Positions 27,523 to 36,176 are shown, counted from the first letter of the stretch. The stretch is 64,000 bases of DNA from Streptomyces sp. NBC_00083 (GCF_026343295.1 NZ_JAPELY010000001.1:2356001-2420000), one strand, 5' to 3'. Program-made: numbers and translations. Notes: a model not told the origin generated them from the sequence alone.

Positions 27523-28284
27523 ATGACTGAACTTCCCGAACTCTCGGGCAAGGTGGCCCTGATCACCGGGGCCAGCCGCGGCATCGGCTACGGCATCGCC
27601 GAGGCGCTCGTCGCACGCGGCGACCGGGTGTGCATCACCGGACGCGGCGAGGACGCCCTCAAGGAGGCCGTCGACAGGCTCGGCGCCGACCGGGTCGTCG
27701 CGGTGGCCGGCAAGGCCGCCGACGAGGCCCACCAGGCCGCCGCCGTCGAGCGCACCATGGAGGCCTTCGGCCGCGTCGACTTCCTGATCAACAACGCGGG
27801 CACCAACCCGGTGTTCGGCCCGATGGCCGAGCTCGACCTGAACGTGGCCCGCAAGGTGTACGAGACCAACGTGATCTCGGCGCTCGGCTTCGCCCAGCAG
27901 ACCTGGAAGGCCTGGCAGAAGGAGAACGGCGGCGCGATCGTGAACATCGCCTCCATCGCCGGCGTCTCCGCCTCGCCCTTCATCGGCGCGTACGGCATGA
28001 GCAAGGCGGCCATGATCAACCTGAGCGTCCAGCTGGCGCACGAGTTCGCGCCGATGGTACGGGTCAACACCATCGCCCCGGCCGTCGTCAAGACCAAGTT
28101 CGCCCAGGCGCTCTACGAGGGCCGCGAGGCGGAGGCCGCCTCGGTCTACCCGATGGGCCGGCTCGGCGTACCGTCCGACATCGGCGGCGCCGCCGCGTTC
28201 CTCACCTCCGACCAGTCGGCGTGGGTCACCGGACAGACCCTGGTCGTCGACGGCGGGCTCTTCCTCAACGCGGGAGTGCACTGA
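27523..28284 (+). CDS. SDR-family oxidoreductase
   Basis: A 253-residue classical SDR: T-G-A-S-R-G-I-G-Y-G-I-A at the N-terminus, N-N-A-G-T-N-P, then N-I-A-S-I-A-G-V and Y-G-M-S-K with catalytic Tyr and Lys, and a C-terminal V-V-D-G-G-L-F. The N-P after N-N-A-G is frequent in dehydrogenases of branched or cyclic substrates, but the substrate cannot be told. It starts 17 bases after the FabG-like gene with a weak ribosome site GAGGG and is probably co-transcribed. Confidence 0.9.
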   Translation: MTELPELSGKVALITGASRGIGYGIAEALVARGDRVCITGRGEDALKEAVDRLGADRVVAVAGKAADEAHQAAAVERTMEAFGRVDFLINNAGTNPVFGPMAELDLNVARKVYETNVISALGFAQQTWKAWQKENGGAIVNIASIAGVSASPFIGAYGMSKAAMINLSVQLAHEFAPMVRVNTIAPAVVKTKFAQALYEGREAEAASVYPMGRLGVPSDIGGAAAFLTSDQSAWVTGQTLVVDGGLFLNAGVH

Positions 28285-28330
28285 CCGGAGCGCTCACACC
28301 CCGCCCCGAGCCAGGAGCTCCGTGGCGTCA

Positions 28331-28370
28331 AGTGCCCTGCCGTGTGCGTCGGTCGACGCGGCAGGGCACT
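28331..28370. terminator. Terminator after the SDR pair
   Basis: AGTGCCCTGCCG (28331-28342) and CGGCAGGGCACT (28359-28370) form a 12-bp perfect stem with a 16-base loop. It separates the SDR operon from the damage-inducible ung gene. Confidence 0.8.
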
Positions 28371-28430
28371 GTGCTGCGGTCCGGGCGGCGGGCCCGCGGG
28401 CCGGGCAGCCCGCGGCGGGCGCGGGCGGCG

Positions 28431-28453
28431 TTGTCAGTGGCGGCCGGTAGGTT
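28431..28453 (+). promoter_or_regulatory. RecA-NDp/PafBC-type DNA-damage promoter of ung
   Basis: TTGTCAGTG (28431-28439), eight bases, and TAGGTT (28448-28453) match the consensus fully. Transcription would begin near 28460, giving a leader of about 46 bases to the GTG at 28506. Confidence 0.88.
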
Positions 28454-28505
28454 CGGAACTCCGCACCGAGGGTGTGGAACCGAATGTCCCACGGAGGTTG
28501 TTGAC

Positions 28506-29189
28506 GTGACCGATACCGCCATGCTGCCCGCGTCCTGGCAGGATGTCCTCGGCGAGGAGCTCCAGAAGCCGTACTTCGAGGAGCTGACCGCTTTCGTCGA
28601 GGAGGAGCGGGCGAAGGGCCCCGTCTTCCCGCCCCGCGACGAGGTCTTCGCCGCCCTGGACGCGACGCCGTACGACAAGGTCAAGGTCCTGGTCCTCGGT
28701 CAGGACCCCTACCACGGCGAGGGCCAGGGCCACGGGCTGTGCTTCTCGGTGCGGCCGGGCGTCAGGACACCGCCGTCCCTGCGCAACATCTACAAGGAGA
28801 TGCGCGACGAGCTGGGCCTCGACGTCCCGGACAACGGCTACCTCATGCCGTGGGCCGAGCAGGGTGTGCTGCTGCTCAACGCGGTCCTCACCGTGCGCTC
28901 GGGCGAGGCCAACTCGCACAAGGGCAAGGGCTGGGAGAAGTTCACCGACGCGGTGATCCGCGCCGTCGCGTCCCGGCCCGACCCGGCGGTCTTCGTGCTG
29001 TGGGGCAACTACGCGCAGAAGAAGCTCCCGCTGATCGACGAGGAGCGGCACGTGGTGGTCAAGGGCGCCCACCCCTCGCCGCTCTCGGCCAAGAAGTTCT
29101 TCGGCTCGCACCCGTTCACGCAGATCAACGAGGCGATCGCGGCGCAGGGCCACACCCCCGTCGACTGGCGGATTCCGAACCTGGGCTGA
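28506..29189 (+). CDS. ung: Uracil-DNA glycosylase
   Basis: A 227-residue family 1 enzyme that removes uracil from DNA. It carries the water-activating motif G-Q-D-P-Y-H-G with catalytic Asp at about residue 67, L-L-L-N-A-V-L-T-V-R for uracil recognition, and the DNA-intercalation loop H-P-S-P-L-S with His at about residue 189. GTG 28506 follows GGAGG. A perfect damage-inducible promoter precedes it, fitting a base-excision role in the same regulon as dinB. Confidence 0.97.
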   Translation: MTDTAMLPASWQDVLGEELQKPYFEELTAFVEEERAKGPVFPPRDEVFAALDATPYDKVKVLVLGQDPYHGEGQGHGLCFSVRPGVRTPPSLRNIYKEMRDELGLDVPDNGYLMPWAEQGVLLLNAVLTVRSGEANSHKGKGWEKFTDAVIRAVASRPDPAVFVLWGNYAQKKLPLIDEERHVVVKGAHPSPLSAKKFFGSHPFTQINEAIAAQGHTPVDWRIPNLG

Positions 29190-29209
29190 GGGGCCCCGGG
29201 CGAGGTGAG

Positions 29210-29266
29210 GGGGGCGCCGGTCGGCCGTGGCGTGTGACGGCGTCCGGCTGACAGGCCGGCGCCCCC
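29210..29266 (+). terminator. Terminator after ung
   Basis: GGGGGCGCCGG (29210-29220) pairs with CCGGCGCCCCC (29256-29266), with further pairing inside the loop. It ends ung transcription before the next damage promoter at 29285. Confidence 0.7.
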
Positions 29267-29284
29267 GCCCGAGCCTGAGGGCGA

Positions 29285-29307
29285 TTGTCAGTGGCTGCCG
29301 CTAGCGT
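29285..29307 (+). promoter_or_regulatory. RecA-NDp/PafBC-type DNA-damage promoter of the TPR gene
   Basis: TTGTCAGTG (29285-29293), eight bases, and TAGCGT (29302-29307) fit the consensus without mismatch. Start of transcription would be near 29314, leaving a short leader before GTG 29347. Confidence 0.85.
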
Positions 29308-29346
29308 CGCAACCGTTCGGCTTTCGTGACGACTGGTGGAGACAGT

Positions 29347-29820
29347 GTGACGGACATGCAGGAAGCCCCGGGGGACATCGTGATGACCCGTATCGGGCAG
29401 GCGATGATGCTGCTGCACGGAGGGGACCGCGAAGAGGCCCGCAACCGGTTCGCCGCCCTGTGGTCGGAGATCGGCGAACGAGGTGACGCGCTCCACCGCT
29501 GCACCCTCGCCCACTACATGGCCGACGCTCAGGACGACGCGGGGGACGAACTGGCGTGGGACCTGCGGGCGTTGGCGGCTGCCGACGGTCTGAGCCAGGA
29601 CCGCCTCACGGCCCACCACGCCTCGCTCGCCGTGCGGGCCTTCTACCCCTCCCTCCACCTCAACCTCGCCGCCGACTACGCGAAGCTGCACCGCCCGGCG
29701 GAGGCCCGACTCCATCTCGACCGGGCCCACGCCGCCCTCGACGTGCTGAACGACGATGCGTACGGGAACGACATCCGTGAGGCGGTGCGCCGCCTGGAGC
29801 GGCAGCTGGACGCCGTGTGA
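29347..29820 (+). CDS. Tetratricopeptide-like protein, damage-inducible
   Basis: A 157-residue all-helical protein, without enzyme motifs. Helical repeats of TPR type are visible: R-I-G-Q-A-M-M-L-L-H-G-G-D-R-E-E-A-R-N, C-T-L-A-H-Y-M-A-D, L-H-L-N-L-A-A-D-Y-A-K-L, and a last R-L-H-L-D-R-A-H-A-A-L. It probably binds a protein partner. The point of interest is its perfect RecA-NDp promoter, which places it with DNA repair genes although it has no known repair role. GTG 29347 follows GGTGGAGA; GTG 29326 is also open. Confidence 0.8.
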   Translation: MTDMQEAPGDIVMTRIGQAMMLLHGGDREEARNRFAALWSEIGERGDALHRCTLAHYMADAQDDAGDELAWDLRALAAADGLSQDRLTAHHASLAVRAFYPSLHLNLAADYAKLHRPAEARLHLDRAHAALDVLNDDAYGNDIREAVRRLERQLDAV

Positions 29821-29847
29821 CGCCGGGCCGGTGACGGCCGGGGCCCG

Positions 29848-30306
29848 TCAATGACCGTAGACCTGATGGCAGATGCGTGCCTCGGGGCTGTCGTCGCGCC
29901 AGCCTCCGTACCCTTGGCCGAGCGCGCAGACATCACCGGAGACGGGCGGCGCGGGCGCGGGACGGGGATGCCGTTCCGCGGGAGCGGCCGGCCGGTGGCG
30001 CGGTACGTCGCCGCCGTGGTGACGGCCGTGGTGGACCGCTTCCGGCCGCCCGGTCGGGGCGGTTGACTCCGGCGGCTCCGGGCGCTGCGTGGCGGGGGAG
30101 GCCGTCGGCTCCATCGTGTCCAGGGCCTCGCGGGCCGGTGGCTGAGCGAACTCGGGGAAGACCCGGCTCCGCGCGCCCGACGACGGAGCGAGTGGCGCGG
30201 AGGGCGCGGGTCCGGCCTCGACGGAGACGCACCCCGAGGCGCATCCGCAGACGGCCAGGGCGGCCACGGTCGTCACGAGCCTCAGCGTGTTCCTGGTTCG
30301 GTGCAC
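29848..30306 (-). CDS. Small lipoprotein, unknown function
   Basis: A 152-residue exported protein. The signal peptide R-L-V-T-T-V-A-A-L-A-V-C-G-C-A-S-G-C offers lipobox-like cysteines. The mature part is Pro/Ser/Ala/His-rich and disordered for about 90 residues. A short C-terminal block, D-V-C-A-L-G-Q-G-Y-G-G-W followed by I-C-H-Q-V-Y, carries two cysteines that may pair. I have seen this C-terminal pattern only as a generic Streptomyces feature; function unknown. Confidence 0.7.
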   Translation of the reverse strand: MHRTRNTLRLVTTVAALAVCGCASGCVSVEAGPAPSAPLAPSSGARSRVFPEFAQPPAREALDTMEPTASPATQRPEPPESTAPTGRPEAVHHGRHHGGDVPRHRPAAPAERHPRPAPAPPVSGDVCALGQGYGGWRDDSPEARICHQVYGH

Positions 30307-30455
30307 CCGACAACTCTGCCGTCTGCGGCGGGTGTTGGGCGCGCTCGCGGGGTCACCATGGCCCGCACGAGTGATGCGCCCGTCCGCGGTGACCCGCGGC
30401 GCCGGGCCCTGCCCGGAGTGGGGTGCGCCGGGCCTTCACCGGGGTGGGCCGTCCG

Positions 30456-30487
30456 CCCCGGGGGGGGGCCTGACCGGCCCCCGGGGG
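30456..30487 (-). terminator. G/C-tract hairpin after the DinB-fold gene
   Basis: A run of nine G (30460-30468) followed by CC pairs with GGCCCCC just downstream across the loop TGACC. It lies within a few bases of the stop of the minus-strand gene at 30491 and is a likely terminator. The G-run may also be prone to length change. Confidence 0.5.
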
Positions 30488-30490
30488 CCG

Positions 30491-31027
30491 TCAGCTTCCG
30501 GTGGTGCCGTCGATGGCCTCGCGCAGCAGATCGGCATGGCCGTTGTGGCGGGCGTACTCCTCGATCATGTGGGTGTAGATCCACCGCAGACTGAAGTGCC
30601 GGCCGTTGCGCGCGGTGCCGACGCTGAGCTCGTCGAGCCCGTGGCCGGCCGCCTGCTCCCGAGCTGCGGCTACCTCGCGCCGCCACGTGACGAGCGCCTC
30701 GGCATGGGTGTCGTCCGGGCCGAAGTGGAAGTCGCCGTCCGGGTCCTCGTCGGTCCCGTACACGCCCTCCTGGGTGCCGCCCGCGAACACCGAGACGAAC
30801 CACCAGCGTTCGACCTCGGCCAGGTGGCGCAGGAGCCCGAGCAGGGTGAGCGCGGAGCTCGGCACCGCGGTCCGCTTCACCTGCTCGTCGGTGAGCCCGG
30901 AACACTTCTGGAGCAGGGTCTCGCGGTGATAGTCGAGCCAGCCTTCGAGCATGTCGCGCTCGGCGGCGTCGAGTGCGGGCTCATCGCGTCGTGCGGTCGC
31001 GGCCGACGGTACTTCGGAGGTCGTCAT
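30491..31027 (-). CDS. DinB-family (DUF664) four-helix protein
   Basis: A 178-residue helical-bundle protein of the DinB/DUF664 metal-binding superfamily (unrelated to DNA polymerase IV): L-L-R-H-L-A-E-V-E-R-W-W-F in the second helix and S-L-R-W-I-Y-T-H-M-I-E-E-Y-A-R-H-N-G-H-A-D-L-L-R near the end supply the three histidines of the metal site. Related proteins include mycothiol-dependent enzymes, an apt group for Streptomyces, but no partner is near. ATG 31027 follows GGATGG. Confidence 0.87.
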   Translation of the reverse strand: MTTSEVPSAATARRDEPALDAAERDMLEGWLDYHRETLLQKCSGLTDEQVKRTAVPSSALTLLGLLRHLAEVERWWFVSVFAGGTQEGVYGTDEDPDGDFHFGPDDTHAEALVTWRREVAAAREQAAGHGLDELSVGTARNGRHFSLRWIYTHMIEEYARHNGHADLLREAIDGTTGS

Positions 31028-31126
31028 GGCGCCATCCTGGCCGACGGCCCCAGCCGTGGCCACCGGTTATCGCGAGGCCGGGCGGGCTCGGCACGGCCCG
31101 CCGGCCGTCGCGGCCGCGGCCGTCCG

Positions 31127-31756
31127 TCATCGCGGCTCAGGACCGGCCAGCATGCCGTGCAGCAGCTCGGAGAAGGCGCGGCGCAACTCGGGTTCGGACG
31201 GCACCTCGGCGTGGTAGGAACCGGCCGCGCACGAGAACATCAGGCCCTCGCTGAACGAGACGAGACTGAGCGCGTGGCGCTCCGGCGTACGGGACCCCGC
31301 CGCCGTCATCAGCGCCACGAGCGGCTCCCTGAACTGCCGCCCGGCCGCGTCGTAGAAGGCGCGCAGTTCCGGTCGACGGGTCGCCTCAAGGGCCAACTCG
31401 TAGCGGGACACCAGCAGTTCACGATGGCGGGTGAGGTAGCGGTGCAGGGCGCGGGCGAGCGCCGCGGCCAGGTCGTCGAGGCCCGCGCCCGGCACCGGCA
31501 TCTCGGCCGGGGTGAGCACCGCGGCCTCCCGCTCGGCATGCCGGGCGACGGCCGCTTCGAGCAGCGCGAGCCGGGTCCGGGCCTGGTTGGAGGTGGACCC
31601 CTGCGGCAGCCCGGCCAGCTCGTCGACCGCGCGGTGGGTCAGACCGCGCATGCCCCGCTCGGTCAGGAGGGCGAGCGCGGTGTCGGCGACGAGTACGGCA
31701 CGCGAGGTGCCCGGAGCGCGTACGGCACGCGAGGTGCCCGGGGTGCGTGCGGCCAT
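31127..31756 (-). CDS. TetR-family transcriptional regulator
   Basis: A 209-residue regulator. The N-terminal helix-turn-helix region has A-L-A-L-L-T-E-R-G-M-R-G-L-T-H-R-A-V-D-E-L-A-G-L-P-Q-G-S-T-S-N, the TetR signature. The C-terminal domain is helical and ligand-binding. Two tandem palindromes lie between it and the divergent monooxygenase gene, so it very likely represses both. The arrangement suggests the inducer is a substrate or mimic of that enzyme. ATG 31756. Confidence 0.9.
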   Translation of the reverse strand: MAARTPGTSRAVRAPGTSRAVLVADTALALLTERGMRGLTHRAVDELAGLPQGSTSNQARTRLALLEAAVARHAEREAAVLTPAEMPVPGAGLDDLAAALARALHRYLTRHRELLVSRYELALEATRRPELRAFYDAAGRQFREPLVALMTAAGSRTPERHALSLVSFSEGLMFSCAAGSYHAEVPSEPELRRAFSELLHGMLAGPEPR

Positions 31757-31776
31757 GGGGTCAATCTATCCCGGGC

Positions 31777-31816
31777 ACTACGGCTGTAGTAGCGTGTTGG
31801 ACACTACAGCTGTAGT
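31777..31816. promoter_or_regulatory. Two tandem TetR-type operators
   Basis: ACTACGGCTGTAGT (31777-31790) and ACTACAGCTGTAGT (31803-31816) are near-perfect and perfect palindromes, centred 26 bases apart, about two and a half helical turns. They lie between divergent tetR and monooxygenase genes. A TAGCGT at 31789-31794 between them is a possible -10 for the monooxygenase side. Confidence 0.88.
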
Positions 31817-31851
31817 GGCCGGGTGCGGTCACCCATGCGACAGGGGGCGTC

Positions 31852-33096
31852 ATGGACACGAAGGCGGACCGGGGGAGCGGACGGCCCCGAGCGGTGGTCG
31901 TCGGCGGCGGGATCGGCGGGCTGACCGCCGCCCTGGCCCTGCTCGGGCGCGGCTGGCGCGTCACCGTCCTGGAGCGGGCCGCCGAACCACGACCGGTCGG
32001 TGCGGGCATCGCCCTCGCCCCCAACGGCCAGCGCGCCCTCGACGTCATCGGCCTCGGCGACACCGTAAGGAAGCTCGCCGCCTGGCAGGGCGACGGGGGC
32101 CTGCGCACCCCGGGCGGCCGATGGCTCGCCCGCACCGACGCGCGGGCCGCGGCCGAGGCGTTCGGCGGGCCGGTCGTGCTGCTGCACCGGGCCACCCTGA
32201 TCGGCACCCTCGCCGCCGCGCTCCCCGCGGGGACCGTACGCACCGGGGCGGCGGCGGAGCTGGCCGACCGCGGTGACGCAGGCCGCCCTGCCGTGGTCCG
32301 CACCGCAGACGGCGAGATCGAGGCCGACCTCGTCGTCGGCGCCGACGGCATCCACTCCGCGCTGCGCGCGGGTCTCTTCCCGGCCTACCCGGGGCCCGCG
32401 TACGCCGGATTCACCACCTGGCGCCTCGTCGTGCCGGCCCCCGGCAGGACCTTCCCGCCGCACGAGACCTGGGGGCCCGGCCGTCTCTGGGGCACCCAGC
32501 CCCTCAAGGACGGCCGCCTCTACGCGTACGCCGCCGCATGGACCCCGCGGGACGGGCACGCCCCCGACGGCGAACTCGCCGAACTGCGCAGGCTGTTCGG
32601 CTCCTGGCACGACCCGGTCCCGGCCGTGCTCGCCGCCGCGGACGACGGCGCGGTGCTGCGCAACGACGTCCACTGGATGGCGCGGAGCCTGCCCGCCCAC
32701 CACCGCGGCCGGGTCGCCCTCATCGGCGACGCGGCCCACGCCATGGCACCGACCCTCGGCCAGGGCGGCAACCAGGCCATCGAGGACGCCGTCGTCCTCG
32801 CCCACCACGTGGACCCCCACGGCGACCTCACCGTGGGCCTCGCCCACTACAGCGCCGAGCGGATGCCCCGTACACTGGCCGTCGTCGCTCGGGCGGAGCG
32901 CGCCGCGAAGCTCGCGATGCTGCGCAACCCCGCCGGCATCGCGGCCCGCAACGCGCTGATCCGGGCACTCGGCGCGTTCGGGCCCGGCCCGATGCTCCGC
33001 TCCCTCGCGGACACCGTGGACTGGCAGCCACCCGCCACACGTATGCTGACCAGGCAAGGAAGCAGCACACCACTCGGCGACAGGGAGACCCCGTGA
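31852..33096 (+). CDS. FAD-dependent aromatic monooxygenase (PHBH fold)
   Basis: A 414-residue class A flavin monooxygenase. It has the FAD-binding V-V-V-G-G-G-I-G-G-L-T-A-A at about residue 15, V-V-G-A-D-G-I-H-S-A-L-R in the middle (the D-G motif) and L-I-G-D-A-A-H-A-M-A-P-T-L-G-Q-G-G-N (the G-D motif). Such enzymes hydroxylate aromatic or polyketide substrates with NAD(P)H and oxygen. The substrate is unknown. It is divergent from its probable TetR repressor and overlaps the next gene by four bases. Confidence 0.92.
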   Translation: MDTKADRGSGRPRAVVVGGGIGGLTAALALLGRGWRVTVLERAAEPRPVGAGIALAPNGQRALDVIGLGDTVRKLAAWQGDGGLRTPGGRWLARTDARAAAEAFGGPVVLLHRATLIGTLAAALPAGTVRTGAAAELADRGDAGRPAVVRTADGEIEADLVVGADGIHSALRAGLFPAYPGPAYAGFTTWRLVVPAPGRTFPPHETWGPGRLWGTQPLKDGRLYAYAAAWTPRDGHAPDGELAELRRLFGSWHDPVPAVLAAADDGAVLRNDVHWMARSLPAHHRGRVALIGDAAHAMAPTLGQGGNQAIEDAVVLAHHVDPHGDLTVGLAHYSAERMPRTLAVVARAERAAKLAMLRNPAGIAARNALIRALGAFGPGPMLRSLADTVDWQPPATRMLTRQGSSTPLGDRETP

Positions 33097-33998
33097 AGGT
33101 CGGATGCATCGGACTCGGGGACATCGCGCAGAAGGCCTATCTGCCGGTGCTGACCGCGCTGACCGACACGGAGCTGCATCTGCAGACCCGGACCCCGGCC
33201 ACCCTGACCGCGGTGGCCGACACGCACCGGATCCCGGCCGCCCAACTCCACACCGATCTCGACTCGTTGCTCGCGCAGGGCCTGGACGCGGCTTTCGTGC
33301 ACGCGCCGACCGCCGTACATCCGGAGATCGTGACGCGGCTCCTCGAAGCGGGCGTGGCGACCTATGTGGACAAGCCGCTGGCGTACGAACTCGCGGAGTC
33401 CGAGCGTCTGGTGGCCCTCGCCGAGGAGCGCGGCGTGAGCCTCGCCGTCGGCTTCAACCGCCGGCTCGCCCCCAGCTACGCCCAATGCGCGGACCACCCG
33501 CGCGAGTTGATCCTCATGCAGAAGAACCGGGTGGGGCTGCCCGAAGACCCGCGCACCCTGGTGCTCGACGACTTCATCCACGTCGTGGACACCCTGCGCT
33601 TCCTCGCGCCGGGCCCGGTCGAGCACACCGTCGTGCGGGCCAGGATCCGCGAAGGCCTGATGGAACACGTGGTCCTTCAGCTCTCCGGCGACGGCTTCAC
33701 CGCGATCGGCACCATGAACCGGATGAACGGATCCACCGAGGAGATCCTGGAGGTCTCCGGGCAGGACACCAAGCGCCAGGTGCTCAACCTCTCCGACGTG
33801 GTGGACCACAAGGGCCAGCCGACGCTGCGCCGCCGCGGCGACTGGGTACCGGTCGCCCGCCAGCGCGGCATCGAGCAGGCGGTGCTCTCCTTCCTCGACG
33901 CCGTACGGGCCGGAAAGACGCTCAGCGCCCGGGACGCGCTGGCCACTCATGAGCTGTGCGAGCGGGTCGTGCGGGAGTCCCTGCGGCAGGCCTCCTGA
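33093..33998 (+). CDS. Gfo/Idh/MocA-family oxidoreductase
   Basis: A 301-residue protein with an N-terminal Rossmann fold V-G-C-I-G-L-G-D-I-A-Q-K-A-Y and V-D-K-P-L-A-Y-E in the first half, the E-K-P-type motif of the family with Asp in place of Glu and the catalytic lysine kept. The C-terminal half is the alpha/beta substrate domain. Its role with the monooxygenase is unclear, but GTG 33093 overlaps the upstream TGA, so the two proteins are made together. The 3' end overlaps lnt on the other strand by 77 bases. Confidence 0.88.
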   Translation: MKVGCIGLGDIAQKAYLPVLTALTDTELHLQTRTPATLTAVADTHRIPAAQLHTDLDSLLAQGLDAAFVHAPTAVHPEIVTRLLEAGVATYVDKPLAYELAESERLVALAEERGVSLAVGFNRRLAPSYAQCADHPRELILMQKNRVGLPEDPRTLVLDDFIHVVDTLRFLAPGPVEHTVVRARIREGLMEHVVLQLSGDGFTAIGTMNRMNGSTEEILEVSGQDTKRQVLNLSDVVDHKGQPTLRRRGDWVPVARQRGIEQAVLSFLDAVRAGKTLSARDALATHELCERVVRESLRQAS

Positions 33999-35493
33999 AC
34001 GCCCGCACCCCCTCGGCCCCGCAGAACACGACGAGGACCACCAGCGCCGAGTACACCGCCCAGTCCCCGAAGCGCACATAGGGCGTGGTGCCGGTGGTGA
34101 GCGGGATGCCGTACACGGCGGAGGTGCTGGCGGAGGTGCCGATCCAGTGGCCGATCCGGTCGCCGTCCGCGCCGTAGACCGCGCTGATGCCGGTCAGTGT
34201 CGCGTGGACCATCGGGCGGCCCGTCTCGGCGGCGCGCAGCGCGCCCAGCGAGGCGTGTTGGGCCGGCGCCCACGTGTCCTGGAACGACGAGGTCGAGGAC
34301 TGCGCGACGATCAACTGGGCGCCCTCGCGCACCAGATGGCGGCTCATGTCGGGGAACGCCGACTCGAAGCACACCAGCGGCCCCACCCGCACCGCCGAGG
34401 GCAGTGTCATCACCACGGGTGTCGTGCCGCGTCGCCGGTCCTCGCCGGCCGCCTTGCCGACCGAGGTGGCCCAGCCCAGCAGCGAACGCGCCGGAACGTA
34501 CTCGCCGAACGGCACGAGCCGCATCTTGTCGTACCGCTGACCGGTCGGCCCGCCCGGCCCGACCAGCACCGAACTCTTGAAGATCCCCGGCTTGTCGGAC
34601 CTGCGCGCGTCCACGTTCACCAGGATGTCCGCGCCGACGTCCTGGGAGAGCTTCGCGATGCGTGCGGCCAGGTCGGGGCGGGCCGCCAGGTCCTGGCCCA
34701 CGCTGCTCTCGCCCCACACGACGAGATCCACCCGCTGCCCCGCCAGATCGCGGGTCAGCGCCTCACTGCGGGCGAAGCGGGCATCGCCGTCCTCGACCAC
34801 TCCGGGCTGCACCACGGCGACCCTCAGCCGGCCGTCCTGCTTCATGTGCGGAGCCCACACCCAGACCGCGCTCGTAGTGAGCGCGCACACAACGAGGGCC
34901 GACACCATGGCGATCCGCGCGGGTGGATGGACCACGCACAGGGCGACGGCGGTGTTCACCGCCACCACGAGCAGGCTCACCAGCCATACGCCGCCCACCG
35001 ACATCAGGCGCAGCGCGGGCGCCACCTCCCACTGGCTCGCGCCGAGCAGGCCCCACGGACCGCCGAGCCCCTGCCACGACCGGACCAGCTCCACCATCAG
35101 CCAGCCCGACGGCACCACCGCCACCGCGGTCAGGGCGCGCGCCACCGAAGGCCGGCCGCCGAGGACCGAGCGCACCAGGACGCCCCACGGCGCCCACAGC
35201 AGCCCGAGCAGCCCGGCGAGCACCACGATGAAGACATTGAGGCTCGGCAGCAGCCAGTGGTGCACGGCGAGCATGAACCCGGTGCCGCCGAGCCACCCGT
35301 CGAGCGCGGCCCGCCGCACACTGCCCGCGGACCGGACGAGCAGCAGCAGGGGGACGAGGGCCACATAGGCCAGCCACCACAGGGAGGGCGCCGGGAACGC
35401 GAGCGCCGGCAGCGCCCCGGCGAGCAGCGCGGCAGCGCCGCGCCACCAGGCCGAATCCAGCCGTGGACCGCGCCGGCCGACCGGACTCCGCAT
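33922..35493 (-). CDS. lnt: Apolipoprotein N-acyltransferase
   Basis: A 523-residue membrane enzyme that adds the third acyl chain to lipoproteins. Six to eight hydrophobic helices fill residues about 12-230. The nitrilase-like domain follows, with V-V-W-G-E-S-S for the catalytic Glu, K-M-R-L-V-P-F-G-E-Y for the Lys, and V-C-F-E-S-A-F for the catalytic Cys. A last helix lies near residue 480. Actinobacteria often have Lnt, so triacylated lipoproteins are expected. ATG 35493. It converges on and overlaps the Gfo/Idh/MocA gene. Confidence 0.93.
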   Translation of the reverse strand: MRSPVGRRGPRLDSAWWRGAAALLAGALPALAFPAPSLWWLAYVALVPLLLLVRSAGSVRRAALDGWLGGTGFMLAVHHWLLPSLNVFIVVLAGLLGLLWAPWGVLVRSVLGGRPSVARALTAVAVVPSGWLMVELVRSWQGLGGPWGLLGASQWEVAPALRLMSVGGVWLVSLLVVAVNTAVALCVVHPPARIAMVSALVVCALTTSAVWVWAPHMKQDGRLRVAVVQPGVVEDGDARFARSEALTRDLAGQRVDLVVWGESSVGQDLAARPDLAARIAKLSQDVGADILVNVDARRSDKPGIFKSSVLVGPGGPTGQRYDKMRLVPFGEYVPARSLLGWATSVGKAAGEDRRRGTTPVVMTLPSAVRVGPLVCFESAFPDMSRHLVREGAQLIVAQSSTSSFQDTWAPAQHASLGALRAAETGRPMVHATLTGISAVYGADGDRIGHWIGTSASTSAVYGIPLTTGTTPYVRFGDWAVYSALVVLVVFCGAEGVRAFRRPAAGTPARPARTAHEWPARPGR

Positions 35494-35604
35494 ACCGCGC
35501 CTCCTCGCCCACCCCCGTGATCCGTTGTGTCCTCCCGCCAGTGTGCGGGAGAGCGGCGGCCGCGCGCCGACGGCCCGGCGGCCCCGGCGCGTTACACCCG
35601 CCCC

Positions 35605-36093
35605 TCAGCCCTGCGAGTGCCCGGCGAGTGCCCCTGACAACCGCCGCCACTTCTCGAACACGGTCACCGACGTCAGCCGCCACCCGTCCGCGGTGCGGAC
35701 CAGCGAGAAGGCGTACCGCCCGCCGGCCTCGAAGTCGGGCGCCGGTGCCGACGCGTCGCCCGCCGTTCCGCAGCACATCGGATTGAGGTAGTCGGCACGC
35801 AGCTCGGCCCGGTCGCCCGGGTAGCCGCCGAGATCCTGGAGGGTCAGCATCCGGTTGGTGATCAGGTGCTGGCGCACCGGGAAGAACCCCAGGGTCTCCT
35901 CCAGCCACCGCGCCACCTCCCCGGCTCCGCCCTCGATGCCGCCCGCGGCCCGGTAGTCCGCGCGGCCCTCGTCGGCGAACAGGGCGCGGTAGGCGGTCCA
36001 GTCCCCGTCGTCGACGGCCGCGGCATATCCGGTGATGAGTTCGTCGATGGCCAGCCGGTCCAAGAGGGTCCCGAGATCCACACGCTGCGTCAT
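35605..36093 (-). CDS. Nuclear transport factor 2/SnoaL-like protein
   Basis: A 162-residue cone-shaped fold protein: L-L-D-R-L-A-I-D-E-L-I-T-G-Y-A-A-A-V-D-D-G-D-W at the start, typical of the SnoaL_4 group, then R-Q-H-L-I-T-N-R-M, and a closing strand F-E-K-W-R-R-L. Members bind or hydrate aromatic polyketides. No polyketide gene is nearby. ATG 36093 with GGAG upstream. It is divergent from the enoyl-CoA hydratase gene. Confidence 0.83.
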   Translation of the reverse strand: MTQRVDLGTLLDRLAIDELITGYAAAVDDGDWTAYRALFADEGRADYRAAGGIEGGAGEVARWLEETLGFFPVRQHLITNRMLTLQDLGGYPGDRAELRADYLNPMCCGTAGDASAPAPDFEAGGRYAFSLVRTADGWRLTSVTVFEKWRRLSGALAGHSQG

Positions 36094-36176
36094 CGGGTCA
36101 GTCTCCGCCCCCGGGCCCGTCACGCCAAGAGCGCTGCACTTGTGGGTGGTTGGCCCCCCGTGTTACCGCTGGCGCC

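Noticed and set aside
30456..30487. Possible quadruplex in the nine-G run
   Set aside because: There is only one long G-run and it pairs with the adjacent C-runs; a simple hairpin explains it better.
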